Source: Promethearchaeota archaeon (lineage in GTDB: Archaea; Asgardarchaeota; Lokiarchaeia; Sigyniarchaeales; SOKP01). Taken from it: a stretch of 64,000 nt of DNA. Below the pieces are notes generated by a model. That model was not told where the DNA came from, did no database searches, and saw only the letters and a program-made list of their open reading frames with translations. The translations under genes and the position numbers were made by a program. The stretch lies in contig JAEOTA010000081.1 in the NCBI GenBank assembly GCA_016840085.1, positions 124,001 through 188,000 on the forward strand, written 5' to 3'. Numbering within the stretch: position 1 is the first letter of the stretch; each line of letters begins with the position of its first letter. Shown here one piece after another: positions 46,529 to 53,902 of the stretch.

Positions 46529-46876
46529 GTATATCTCCTCCGACCGTGACTTATGGGCTAAATATTACCAACATCAAGTTTAAAATTCTATTCTCTTAAT
46601 ATAGTGATTGACGCTAGATGAAAACCTTCCTTAAACAGCCTTTCGAAAGAAAATATTAAAAATTAATAATCATATTATCAACATCATTTAAAAATTTATA
46701 GCTAATTTTAGCCATTCAGATTGACAAAAAACAATCAATAACAGAGTAGTATTGTTTAATGAATTAGACGAAAGATGAATAAAAATAGGTAATTCTACCT
46801 GAATATGTTAATTTTCAATATTTAATATTATTATCTCATATTTATATTTTAGATATTTCAACTTCTCCCTTCCAAT
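46529..46876. other. Spacer with the lost end of the GT4 gene
   Basis: 348 bases with no complete gene. Next to the downstream GT4 gene, a shifted frame encodes a short NWKGEVEISKI-like end, as expected for the original C-terminus of that glycosyltransferase. The rest is AT-rich and probably holds a promoter for the GT39 gene. Confidence 0.45.
46535..46541 (-). promoter_or_regulatory. Strong Shine-Dalgarno motif before a CTG start
   Basis: GGAGGAG on the minus strand (written CTCCTCC on the plus strand) lies six bases before an in-frame CTG at 46528 of the GT39 gene. Other genes here have weak or no such motif, so it favours the longer reading. Confidence 0.45.
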
Positions 46877-47989
46877 TTATAGGAAATATACTACTAATAT
46901 GATTAGAAAAATATTATTAGCTAGTTCTCTTTTATCCTTAGGTTGAGATAAAATACCATAATGAGGGGAATTAATCACATCTGGTATTCCACCAACTTTT
47001 GTACCTATAAAAGGTTTACCACAACCTAATGATTCAAACATTACAGTTGGATTTCCTTCAAATAGACTTGAGGATACAAAAATGTCGCAAGCTCCAAACC
47101 AATAGACTAATTCATCGTGTGGTTTTCTTCCCAAAAGTTTAACATAGTCATCTAATTTATATTTTGAGATTAATTTCTTTAGATTACCTTCTTCTGTTCC
47201 ATCACCGATAATTAGACATAAAAAATCTTTTTTATATCTTGTAAGAATATTCAACGCTTTAATTAGAATATCAAAGCCTTTAACTTTCTCTAAGTTGCCT
47301 ATAGATAGTATTAATTTTCTCTCATCTAATAGATTTAAAATATTTCTAGCTTTTTGTTTTTCTATATAGTAAAATAAAGAGGAAAGAAATCCATTAGGTA
47401 ATATATAAACTTCATTTTTAATACCTAATTTTTGTAAATATTCTCGATTTTTTAAGCTTACTGTTGTTAACCGATCTGCTCTCCAATAGACTTCTGTCAA
47501 TCTTTTCCTCCAATTTCTATCGCGAAATGGAAGATCATACACATCATACTCATGCCCAGTAATCACTAATGGTTTTTTGTATTTTTCCTTCACTTTCATT
47601 CCAGCATAACCAGCAGACCATCCAAAATGTGCATGAATAATATCAAACTTGATTTTTCTTGTTTTAAGAATTTTTAAAACAGCCTTAGCATGTTTATGGC
47701 CTAAAAATTTATAAAAAAAATTTAAGGGAAGGTACCATAAAGGGACAAGAATAATTTCAACATTATCTGGTTTATTAGTATAATTTATGGAATATCTCTT
47801 GCTATGCCTCCTCCTAGATTTGAAGAAAGGTAAAGGAATAATATTAGATAACTCAGCAATAGGTTTATAACGAACCATTACAAAAATCTTATTAAATTCC
47901 TTCGATATTATCTCAATCGGGTCTTTAATAAAACTACCATATGTATGATACAAAATTAAAAGATTTGGTTTAGTCCTTTCTTCTTTCAT
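46877..47989 (-). CDS. GT4 family glycosyltransferase with frameshifted C-terminus
   Basis: About 370 residues from the ATG at 47989 (a TTG six codons earlier exists at 48007). N-terminal domain: LLILYHTYGSFIKDP, then DIIHAHFGWSAGYAGMKV and the LVITGHEYDVYDLP acceptor segment. C-terminal domain: LILSIGNLEKVKGFDILIKAL, CLIIGDGTEEGNLKKLI, LLGRKPHDELVYWFGACDIF and SSSLFEGNPTVMFESLGCGK (E-x7-E). After KDKRELANN the frame turns into a hydrophobic IFLIILVVYFL end instead of the expected helix, which is found in another frame (NWKGEVEISKI). So the last ~20 residues are replaced, but the catalytic domains are intact. Confidence 0.82.
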   Translation of the reverse strand: MKEERTKPNLLILYHTYGSFIKDPIEIISKEFNKIFVMVRYKPIAELSNIIPLPFFKSRRRHSKRYSINYTNKPDNVEIILVPLWYLPLNFFYKFLGHKHAKAVLKILKTRKIKFDIIHAHFGWSAGYAGMKVKEKYKKPLVITGHEYDVYDLPFRDRNWRKRLTEVYWRADRLTTVSLKNREYLQKLGIKNEVYILPNGFLSSLFYYIEKQKARNILNLLDERKLILSIGNLEKVKGFDILIKALNILTRYKKDFLCLIIGDGTEEGNLKKLISKYKLDDYVKLLGRKPHDELVYWFGACDIFVSSSLFEGNPTVMFESLGCGKPFIGTKVGGIPDVINSPHYGILSQPKDKRELANNIFLIILVVYFL

Positions 47990-48112
47990 TCTTAATCTTA
48001 ATTCCAAGTTTCTTTATTCATATCTGAATTGATATGTAATCCTTGATGCGAGTATAGCATTCAAATGCTATAGAATTGAGTTAACCCGTCTATGAGATCA
48101 ACTATCTCTATA

Positions 48113-48160
48113 ATTGAAAACTTTCATCAATTATAAACTCATCATACTACAAAGGAGCAT
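48113..48160 (+). promoter_or_regulatory. Upstream region duplicated before two DUF354 copies
   Basis: The 48 bases before the broken DUF354 gene match 48967-49016 before the intact gene (TTGAAAACT, then AATTATAAA and TATACTA-like blocks). An ATTATAAA element about 30 bases before the ATG is a candidate TATA box. AAGGAG sits close to the ATG at 48161. Confidence 0.35.
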
Positions 48161-48575
48161 ATGAAAGTACTAATTGATATATGTCACCTAGCTCATGTTT
48201 CTTTTTTAAAAATATTATAACGAAAAGAACCAGATAATAGTAAGATCACAAAAAACACACATTACTGAAAAAATTTTAATGGAAGAGAAGTATCCATTTA
48301 TATCTTTAGGTAACTATAAGAATAATCTGCAAAAAATTATAAAAACGATACATATTGTCATTAAACTGATTACACTTTTAAAACGATTTAAATTTAATCA
48401 AAATGATTTTATTATGGGTATTTCTCCTGTCCATGCGAGTATTGCGTCCAAATTTGTTAGAAGTATTTGTATTAGATTTACAGATACTGATTTCGCGCCC
48501 CAACAATTTTATATTTATAGTTTTTTTTCAGATTACCTTTTTACACCAAATTGGTTCCCATTAAAATTTTATGGT
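48161..48575 (+). pseudogene. Broken duplicate of the DUF354 gene
   Basis: Starts with ATG and reads MKVLIDICHLAHVSFLKIL, then TAA. After a deletion of about a dozen bases relative to the intact copy, another frame continues with QIIVRSQKTHITEKILMEE, YPFISLGNYKNNLQK, SPVHASIASKFV and FTDTDFAPQQFY up to PNWFPLKFYG, all parallel to residues ~30-143 of the intact DUF354 protein at 49017-50027. Homology then stops abruptly at a TATGG where a piece of an aminotransferase gene begins. Frameshift, deletion and truncation are all visible. Confidence 0.85.
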
Positions 48576-48636
48576 CTATGTTCATCCTGTAGATATGGAT
48601 CCTCTAATTGAGGTTGCTAATGATAATAATATTAAA
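48576..48636 (+). pseudogene. Fragment of a DegT-type aminotransferase
   Basis: About 20 codons read VHPVDMDPLIEVANDNNIK, the same stretch as VHIYGHPVDMDPLLEIAEEN in the intact aminotransferase at 50218-51315. It is fused in front to the broken DUF354 gene through a short shared TATGG and is followed by TGA and a GT2 remnant. This is a relic of a second copy of the cassette. Confidence 0.75.
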
Positions 48637-48639
48637 TGA

Positions 48640-48940
48640 GGAGAAGACATCGGTAACAATAGATTTTATCAGAAAAGCAAAAGAGAAAGATTTAAAAATT
48701 CATTATATTCCTAATATTTTTGTATATACTAAATGTACTAATAGTTTTCTTGGTTTTTTTAAAGTTAAAATTAAGATGGAGAGAATCAGGTACATATTAA
48801 CATTTAGTTATACTTATGGGTCATCATTTTTCTTATTCTGTTCCATTCTACTTAGAATATACTCATTAAATATTTTCTTAACAATATTGGATATCATTTC
48901 AACAAATACCCCATCAAAATTCTGTATAGTGGGAGATTAA
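48640..48940 (+). pseudogene. Probable C-terminal remnant of a GT2 glycosyltransferase
   Basis: A frame open from 48608 to 48940 reads DFIRKAKEKDLKIHYIPNIF and FVYTKCTNSFLGFFKVKIKM, followed by hydrophobic segments. This resembles the end of membrane-bound GT2 enzymes (a D-F-x-R-K-A-K helix, I-x-Y-x-P strand, V-Y-x-K, then a basic helix before the C-terminal spans). The first ATG codons encode unrelated residues. No catalytic D-x-D or Q-x-x-R-W part is left, so the gene is dead if the assignment is right. Confidence 0.45.
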
Positions 48941-48966
48941 AGTCTTTTATCAGTTATCTTTTATAT

Positions 48967-49016
48967 AATTGAAAACTAACATTAATTATAAATTCATTAT
49001 ACTATAAAAAAAGAAT
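48967..49016 (+). promoter_or_regulatory. Upstream region of the intact DUF354 gene
   Basis: Counterpart of 48113-48160, with AATTATAAA about 36 bases before the ATG at 49017 and an A-rich leader. Similarity to the other copy extends through the whole leader, which supports duplication of gene plus promoter. Confidence 0.35.
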
Positions 49017-50027
49017 ATGAAAGTATTAATTGATATTGTTCACCCCGCACATGTTCATTTCTTTAAATTTATAATCAGAGATTTAAAGAAAAACCATCAT
49101 CAGGTTATCATAACTTCACGAAAAAAGATAATTACAGAGAAATTATTAGAAGAAGAGAATATACCATACATTTCTCTGGGTGATTACAAGAATAATTTGG
49201 ATAAAATCATAAAAACAATACCGATAATTATTAAATTGATTACTATCTTGAAACATTTTAAATTTGGTAAAAAAGATTATATTATGGGAATCTCTCCTGT
49301 CCATGCGAGTATTGCTTCGAAATTTGTAAAGAGTACTTGCATAGGGTTTACGGATACTGATTTCGCCCCTGAACAATTTTATATTTGCAGTTTTTTTTCT
49401 AATTTTATTTTTACTCCAATGTGGTTTCCATTAAAAGTATATGGTGCCAAACATGTCAAATATAGAGGTTGTCAGGAATATACTTATCTAAATACAAAAT
49501 ATTTCAAACCTAATGTAGAAATAATTAGAAAATATGGATTGAATGCAGATAAATATATAGTGGTTAGACTAATAGACTGGGATGCTACTCATGATATAGG
49601 TAAAAGAGGAATTCCCGATATTGATAAATTTTTAACCATTCTTTCCGAAAAATATGAAATACTTCTCACCTCAGAGTTCCCAATCAGTGATAAATGGAAA
49701 AAAAAACTATATAGAGGAAAATTAGGAGATTTTCATAATTTTTTATTTTTTTCTGCAGGTTATATTGGAGAAGCATTTACAACTGCCCAAGAAGCTTTAA
49801 TTTTAGGTAGACCTAGTGTTGTAATTAATCCTATAAAATGTTTACTGTTTGAACATTTTAATTCAATTAAGGCATTATGCAGAAAAACAAGTAATTTCTT
49901 AGAAGGAATAAAAATTCTTGATAATTTATTAGATTTAGTTGAAGAAAAAAAAGAAGAAATGGTATCTAATTATTGTAAAAATTTCGTTGATTTAAATCAA
50001 TTTATTCTAAAATTCATAACTTCATAG
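49017..50027 (+). CDS. DUF354 family protein (GT-B-like)
   Basis: 336 residues. The N-terminus MKVLIDIVHPAHVHFFKFII is the hallmark of DUF354, an archaeal/bacterial family with a GT-B-like fold related to UDP-GlcNAc 2-epimerases and to teichoic-acid-type glycosyltransferases. Further elements are GISPVHASIASKFV, FTDTDFAPEQF, VKYRGCQEYTYL and the C-terminal SAGYIGEAFTTAQEALILGR, where the nucleotide-sugar site is expected. Its chemistry is not settled. Here it heads a cassette with a DegT aminotransferase and a Gfo/Idh oxidoreductase, which suggests action on an amino-sugar nucleotide. A broken copy precedes it. Confidence 0.8.
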   Translation: MKVLIDIVHPAHVHFFKFIIRDLKKNHHQVIITSRKKIITEKLLEEENIPYISLGDYKNNLDKIIKTIPIIIKLITILKHFKFGKKDYIMGISPVHASIASKFVKSTCIGFTDTDFAPEQFYICSFFSNFIFTPMWFPLKVYGAKHVKYRGCQEYTYLNTKYFKPNVEIIRKYGLNADKYIVVRLIDWDATHDIGKRGIPDIDKFLTILSEKYEILLTSEFPISDKWKKKLYRGKLGDFHNFLFFSAGYIGEAFTTAQEALILGRPSVVINPIKCLLFEHFNSIKALCRKTSNFLEGIKILDNLLDLVEEKKEEMVSNYCKNFVDLNQFILKFITS

Positions 50028-50050
50028 ATACTAAACAACCTATTCAAAAA

Positions 50051-50125
50051 ATTGATTATTTAAAATTTTGTATCATTGATGAGAAGAGAGTTAAAGAAAT
50101 CTCTGAGATTAATTCTATAGAAATA
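50051..50125 (+). pseudogene. Fragment of the Gfo/Idh/MocA oxidoreductase gene
   Basis: About 75 bases nearly identical to 51399-51473 within the intact oxidoreductase (IDYLKLCDIDEKRVKEISEI region), with about seven differences. It lies between the intact DUF354 and aminotransferase genes, where no oxidoreductase is expected. With the DUF354 and DegT pieces upstream it shows that the three-gene cassette was duplicated and then broken by recombination. Confidence 0.8.
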
Positions 50126-50217
50126 TTTATAAAGAGCAAAATTTAAAGTATAATTTAAAGAATTAAAGTCACAAAACAAAAATTCAAAATTTATTATAAT
50201 AGTTATTAGTGGACTCC

Positions 50218-51315
50218 ATGAATGAGATAAAGTTAGTTAAAATGTATATGAATCAAGATATTAAAAATGCTGTCATAGACGTTCTTGAAAGTGGATATTA
50301 TATTAAAGGACCTAATTTAAGAAATTTTGAAGAATCTTTTAGAGATTATATTGGATCAAAATATGCTATAGGTGTAAGTTCTGGAACTGCCGCGTTATTT
50401 TTAGCTTACCAAGAAATAAATTTAAATCCTGGGGATGAAGTTATCGTTCCTTCTCATACGTTTATTGCAACAGTAACTCCCTTGGCATATTTTAAAGCTA
50501 AACCAATATTTGTTGATATCGACCCCGAAACGTATTGCATGAATATTGAGAAAGTAAAAAGCAAAATCTCCCCAAAAACCAAATGCGTCGTTCCCGTTCA
50601 TATTTATGGACATCCAGTGGATATGGATCCTTTATTGGAGATTGCTGAAGAAAATAATATTAAAATCATTGAAGACTGTTGTCAAGCTCATGGAGCAGAA
50701 TATAAAGAAAAAAAAGTCGGAAAACTTGGAGATATTGGAGTATTTAGTTTTTTTCCCTCAAAAAATATGACTGTTGGTGGGGATGGGGGAATGATAGTCA
50801 CGAATAACGAGAAATATGGAGAAGAATTGAAATTGAGGCGAGATCACGGTAGGAAATCTAAATATGAAAATGAACTATTAGGTTTAAACTTCCGATTGAA
50901 TGAAATTCAAGCTGTAATCGGTAAAGAACAATTAAAATACCTTGAAGAATGGATTGAAAAACGAAGGGAAATCGTTAATTTTTATAATGAGATATTTGAA
51001 AAACACCCAAATGTTAAGATTCCTTCCGAAAAAGAATGGGCAAAATGTTCTTATTACGTATATACTATTCAAATTGAAAAAAGAAGTTCATTCATAGAAC
51101 ACCTTAATAAAGAGAAGATTGCAACTGGTATTTATTATCCTATCCCCGTTCACAGGCAACCAATTATTCAAAAATTATATGGGATGCAACCTAAATTAGG
51201 TGTGACGGAAGAGATCGTTGAAAAAATTGTGTCCTTACCATTATCTCCTCAATTAACTAATGAGGAACTAAACCGAATAAAAGTAGCTATTAATGAATAT
51301 ATGGAGGATTTATAA
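50218..51315 (+). CDS. DegT/DnrJ/EryC1 sugar aminotransferase (WbpE-like)
   Basis: About 365 residues from ATG 50218 (a GTG three codons earlier also opens the frame). PLP fold: SSGTAALFLAYQ, VIVPSHTFIATVTPLAYF, VHIYGHPVDMDPLLE, IIEDCCQAHGAE (Asp on the ring N) and the Schiff-base lysine in FSFFPSKNMTVGGDGGM. The ending GIYYPIPVHRQP is common in WbpE/DegT. Its stop overlaps the ATG of the oxidoreductase by one base, so the two are coupled. WbpB-type dehydrogenase plus WbpE-type aminotransferase make UDP-2-acetamido-3-amino-uronic acids in bacteria; that pathway is inferred here. Confidence 0.86.
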   Translation: MNEIKLVKMYMNQDIKNAVIDVLESGYYIKGPNLRNFEESFRDYIGSKYAIGVSSGTAALFLAYQEINLNPGDEVIVPSHTFIATVTPLAYFKAKPIFVDIDPETYCMNIEKVKSKISPKTKCVVPVHIYGHPVDMDPLLEIAEENNIKIIEDCCQAHGAEYKEKKVGKLGDIGVFSFFPSKNMTVGGDGGMIVTNNEKYGEELKLRRDHGRKSKYENELLGLNFRLNEIQAVIGKEQLKYLEEWIEKRREIVNFYNEIFEKHPNVKIPSEKEWAKCSYYVYTIQIEKRSSFIEHLNKEKIATGIYYPIPVHRQPIIQKLYGMQPKLGVTEEIVEKIVSLPLSPQLTNEELNRIKVAINEYMEDL

Positions 51316-52322
51316 TGGTTGGTATTGGTATAACTGGAACGGGATACTGGGGTAAGAATCATGTAACAATTTATAAATCTCTACTTCTTGAGAAAAAGAT
51401 TGATTATTTAAAGCTTTGTGACATTGATGAGAAGAGAGTTAAAGAAATCTCTGAGATTAATTCAATAGATTATACAACAAATATAAAGGAATTATTAAAT
51501 GACGATAAAATAACTGCTGTCGTGATTGTTACTCCCTCATCAACTCATTATGAATTATCTAAACTGTCTTTAGAGAGTGGTAAGGATGTATTTGTGGAAA
51601 AACCAATAACTCTCAAATCTGATAATGCTATGAAGTTAATTGATTTAGCAAAACAAAAAAGAAAAATCCTAATGGTTGGTCATCTTTTCAGATATCACCC
51701 TGCGGTTGAAGAGATTAAAAAAAGAATAGATCTTGGTGAATTTGGAAAAATTCAAATGATTTTGTCATTTAGATTCGCATTAGGAGTCCCTAGAAAAGAT
51801 ATGGGCGTAATCTTAGCATTAGCAGTTCACGATCTTGATCTTACATGTTATTTATTAAATAAAAAGGAACCAGAATCTATTCTAGTTGATAATGGAAAAT
51901 TTAATCAAGAAGAAGTTACTGAAATGACAAACATGTCTTTAAATTTTGATAATAATACTAAAGGTTATATAATGGAAAGTTGGAATATTCCTGTTTATGG
52001 TAAAAGAAGGGAATTGCTAATAATTGGATCTGAAAAGAGTGGCTACGTAAATTATCTTACTCCATCTGAATATCAAATTTTTGATTCAAGTATAAGGAAC
52101 AGTGTTATGAATGATAAAGTAATGTTCGAAAAATCTGATAATGGAATTCATAAAGTCGTTATTGAATATAAGGAACCTTTAAAGCAAGAAATACTTCATT
52201 TTATTAAATGCATTGAAACTAGGCAAAATCCAAATTCAGATGGTTTAGTGGGGTATAACGCAGTAAGGATGTGTGAAAAAGCAATACTTTCAGCAGAAAA
52301 AAATGAAAGAATCTATTTTTAA
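51315..52322 (+). CDS. Gfo/Idh/MocA family oxidoreductase (WbpB/WlbA-like)
   Basis: 335 residues. NAD(P)-binding IGITGTGYWGKNHVTIY at residues 4-20, KLCDIDEKRVKEISEI, VIVTPSSTHYELSKL, FVEKPITLKSDNAMKLI (E-K-P motif) and GHLFRYHPAVEEIKKR. His in LAVHDLDLTCYLL is the likely catalytic residue region. WbpB/WlbA oxidises C3 of UDP-GlcNAcA before transamination by WbpE. The adjacent DegT gene and an acetyltransferase domain at 53903-55501 fit that scheme. Other sugar dehydrogenases share this fold, so the symbol is left blank. Confidence 0.86.
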   Translation: MVGIGITGTGYWGKNHVTIYKSLLLEKKIDYLKLCDIDEKRVKEISEINSIDYTTNIKELLNDDKITAVVIVTPSSTHYELSKLSLESGKDVFVEKPITLKSDNAMKLIDLAKQKRKILMVGHLFRYHPAVEEIKKRIDLGEFGKIQMILSFRFALGVPRKDMGVILALAVHDLDLTCYLLNKKEPESILVDNGKFNQEEVTEMTNMSLNFDNNTKGYIMESWNIPVYGKRRELLIIGSEKSGYVNYLTPSEYQIFDSSIRNSVMNDKVMFEKSDNGIHKVVIEYKEPLKQEILHFIKCIETRQNPNSDGLVGYNAVRMCEKAILSAEKNERIYF

Positions 52323-52519
52323 AATATGATAGATCTATCTAAAAAAGACAATAAATTAAGCATAAATATAAATAAACAATATTATGAATAATTCTTATAG
52401 TTGAATTGTATTATACTGTTAACTATCAGCGAGGAAGCAATGAAATCCTTAAAAATAGAATTGAAATAAACACAGATAGAATAAATATTAAATATCAGAT
52501 AACTTAAAATTAATAATAT

Positions 52520-52834
52520 TTATCGGGATTCTTCTTTTGTTTTATTGTGCTTTTTTAAATAATCTTCTAGAATCTTTTCATGTTTTCCTGATGTTTTACT
52601 CAAATTACTGTATGGTGCTTTTTTCAATAAAAATATTAAAGTCCAAAGAAATTCTCTTTCAAAAAGAAGAATAATAATCCATAATGGAATAAATGGGATT
52701 AAAAAAAATAATGATATTTTATTAAATATTAATAGAAGAATTGAACCGATAAAGATTAAACCGAGAATAAATGTCAACCCTCCAATTATGACATTAACAA
52801 TTATTCTAACTATTAAACTCGCCATTTTTATCAT
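52520..52834 (-). CDS. Small membrane protein, unknown function
   Basis: 104 residues with three hydrophobic stretches (about 6-30, 33-50 and 54-72) and a charged C-terminal ~30 residues (GKHEKILEDYLKKHNKTKEE). No family recognised. It lies 13 bases downstream of the GT2 gene on the same strand, so it is probably co-transcribed and could be a membrane partner or anchor for the GT2 enzyme. Confidence 0.6.
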   Translation of the reverse strand: MIKMASLIVRIIVNVIIGGLTFILGLIFIGSILLLIFNKISLFFLIPFIPLWIIILLFEREFLWTLIFLLKKAPYSNLSKTSGKHEKILEDYLKKHNKTKEESR

Positions 52835-52847
52835 TTCTCTAATAATT

Positions 52848-53606
52848 TTAGAGTTTTTTATCTTTTCGTTTATTTCTAATCTTTCTTTGATGGATTATTC
52901 TCCACTTCCATCCTTTTAATATCATTAAAAAATTACGCTTTATATAGCGAGAAATAACAATTTTTGATTGCTTTTCTCCTTCGAGATATATCGATCTTCT
53001 TGGAACATCCTTAATACGAAATCCATGAGCTGCAATTTTTATAATGAAATCAGATACATAGCCATATCCGTCCCAAAAAAGATCCCAATCAACAGTTTCA
53101 ATTACTTTCCTTGAGATAGCAGTAAATCCATCTTGTGTATCGAATATATTATGAACACCTGATCCTATTCTTGTTAGAATCGAAAGAAAAATATTTCCAA
53201 AATATCTTTTGTTAGGCATTACTTTTTTAGCATCGACTAGGAATCGATTTCCCTTTGTATAATCAGCTTCATCATTCACAATTGGGTCTAATAATAAAGG
53301 CAATTGTTCTAAATCAAATTGATGATCACCACCTACTACTGCTACAATATCTATATTGTGTCGTAAAGATGTCATATAACCTATTTTGATTGCATTTCCG
53401 ACGCCTTGATTTTTAGTTAATTTTATTAGTTTTATTTTTGGATTTTTTAATCTTTCGACTAAATTTGATGTCAAATCTTTGCTCCCATCATCTACTACAA
53501 ATATTTTATCAACAAAATCGGGAATTCCCATGATGGTTGGAATTATTAACCGCTCCTCATTATAAGCAGGGATAGTTATTGAAATTTTCTTTCCTCTATA
53601 AACCAA
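52848..53606 (-). CDS. GT2 glycosyltransferase, dolichyl-phosphate type
   Basis: 252 residues, starting at a TTG (53606). The GT-A core: KISITIPAYNEERLIIP, FVVDDGSKDLTSNL, KNQGVGNAIKIGYMTS and the metal site VVGGDHQFDLEQLP, where the usual D-x-D is G-D-H. Then KGNRFL, FDTQDGFTAISRK and the C-terminal basic helix SRYIKRNFLMILKGWKWR. A polyprenyl-phosphate glycosyltransferase role is likely. GGDHQFD in place of D-x-D-G-Q-H is a variant of the metal site common in this subgroup. No membrane span in the protein; a small membrane protein follows. Confidence 0.85.
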   Translation of the reverse strand: MVYRGKKISITIPAYNEERLIIPTIMGIPDFVDKIFVVDDGSKDLTSNLVERLKNPKIKLIKLTKNQGVGNAIKIGYMTSLRHNIDIVAVVGGDHQFDLEQLPLLLDPIVNDEADYTKGNRFLVDAKKVMPNKRYFGNIFLSILTRIGSGVHNIFDTQDGFTAISRKVIETVDWDLFWDGYGYVSDFIIKIAAHGFRIKDVPRRSIYLEGEKQSKIVISRYIKRNFLMILKGWKWRIIHQRKIRNKRKDKKL

Positions 53607-53902
53607 ATAAAAAGACCTTGGATATTGTTTAAATTTATAAAGATTTACAATATTTAAAAATTTTTTTGACCTCCTAGATTATTTTTGGCTTTTAATATTG
53701 ACTGAAGTTACACTTAAAAAATGATAAATTTCTAAAAGTTATTGAATTTACTCAAGATTCTTAATCTTTGGAAAAAAATCTTTTCTTTTTCACATATAAT
53801 TCAGTAAATAATTGATTGAGAATTTAAGAAAAATTTTTTTATGTATATATTCAAAAATCATAGATAATGAAATAGAAAATTTTTAGAAAATCCTTTAAAC
53901 AA

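Noticed and set aside
48279..48611. A short functional 110-residue protein
   Set aside because: It is the middle of a frameshifted DUF354 copy that runs into an aminotransferase fragment, so it is best seen as part of a pseudogene.
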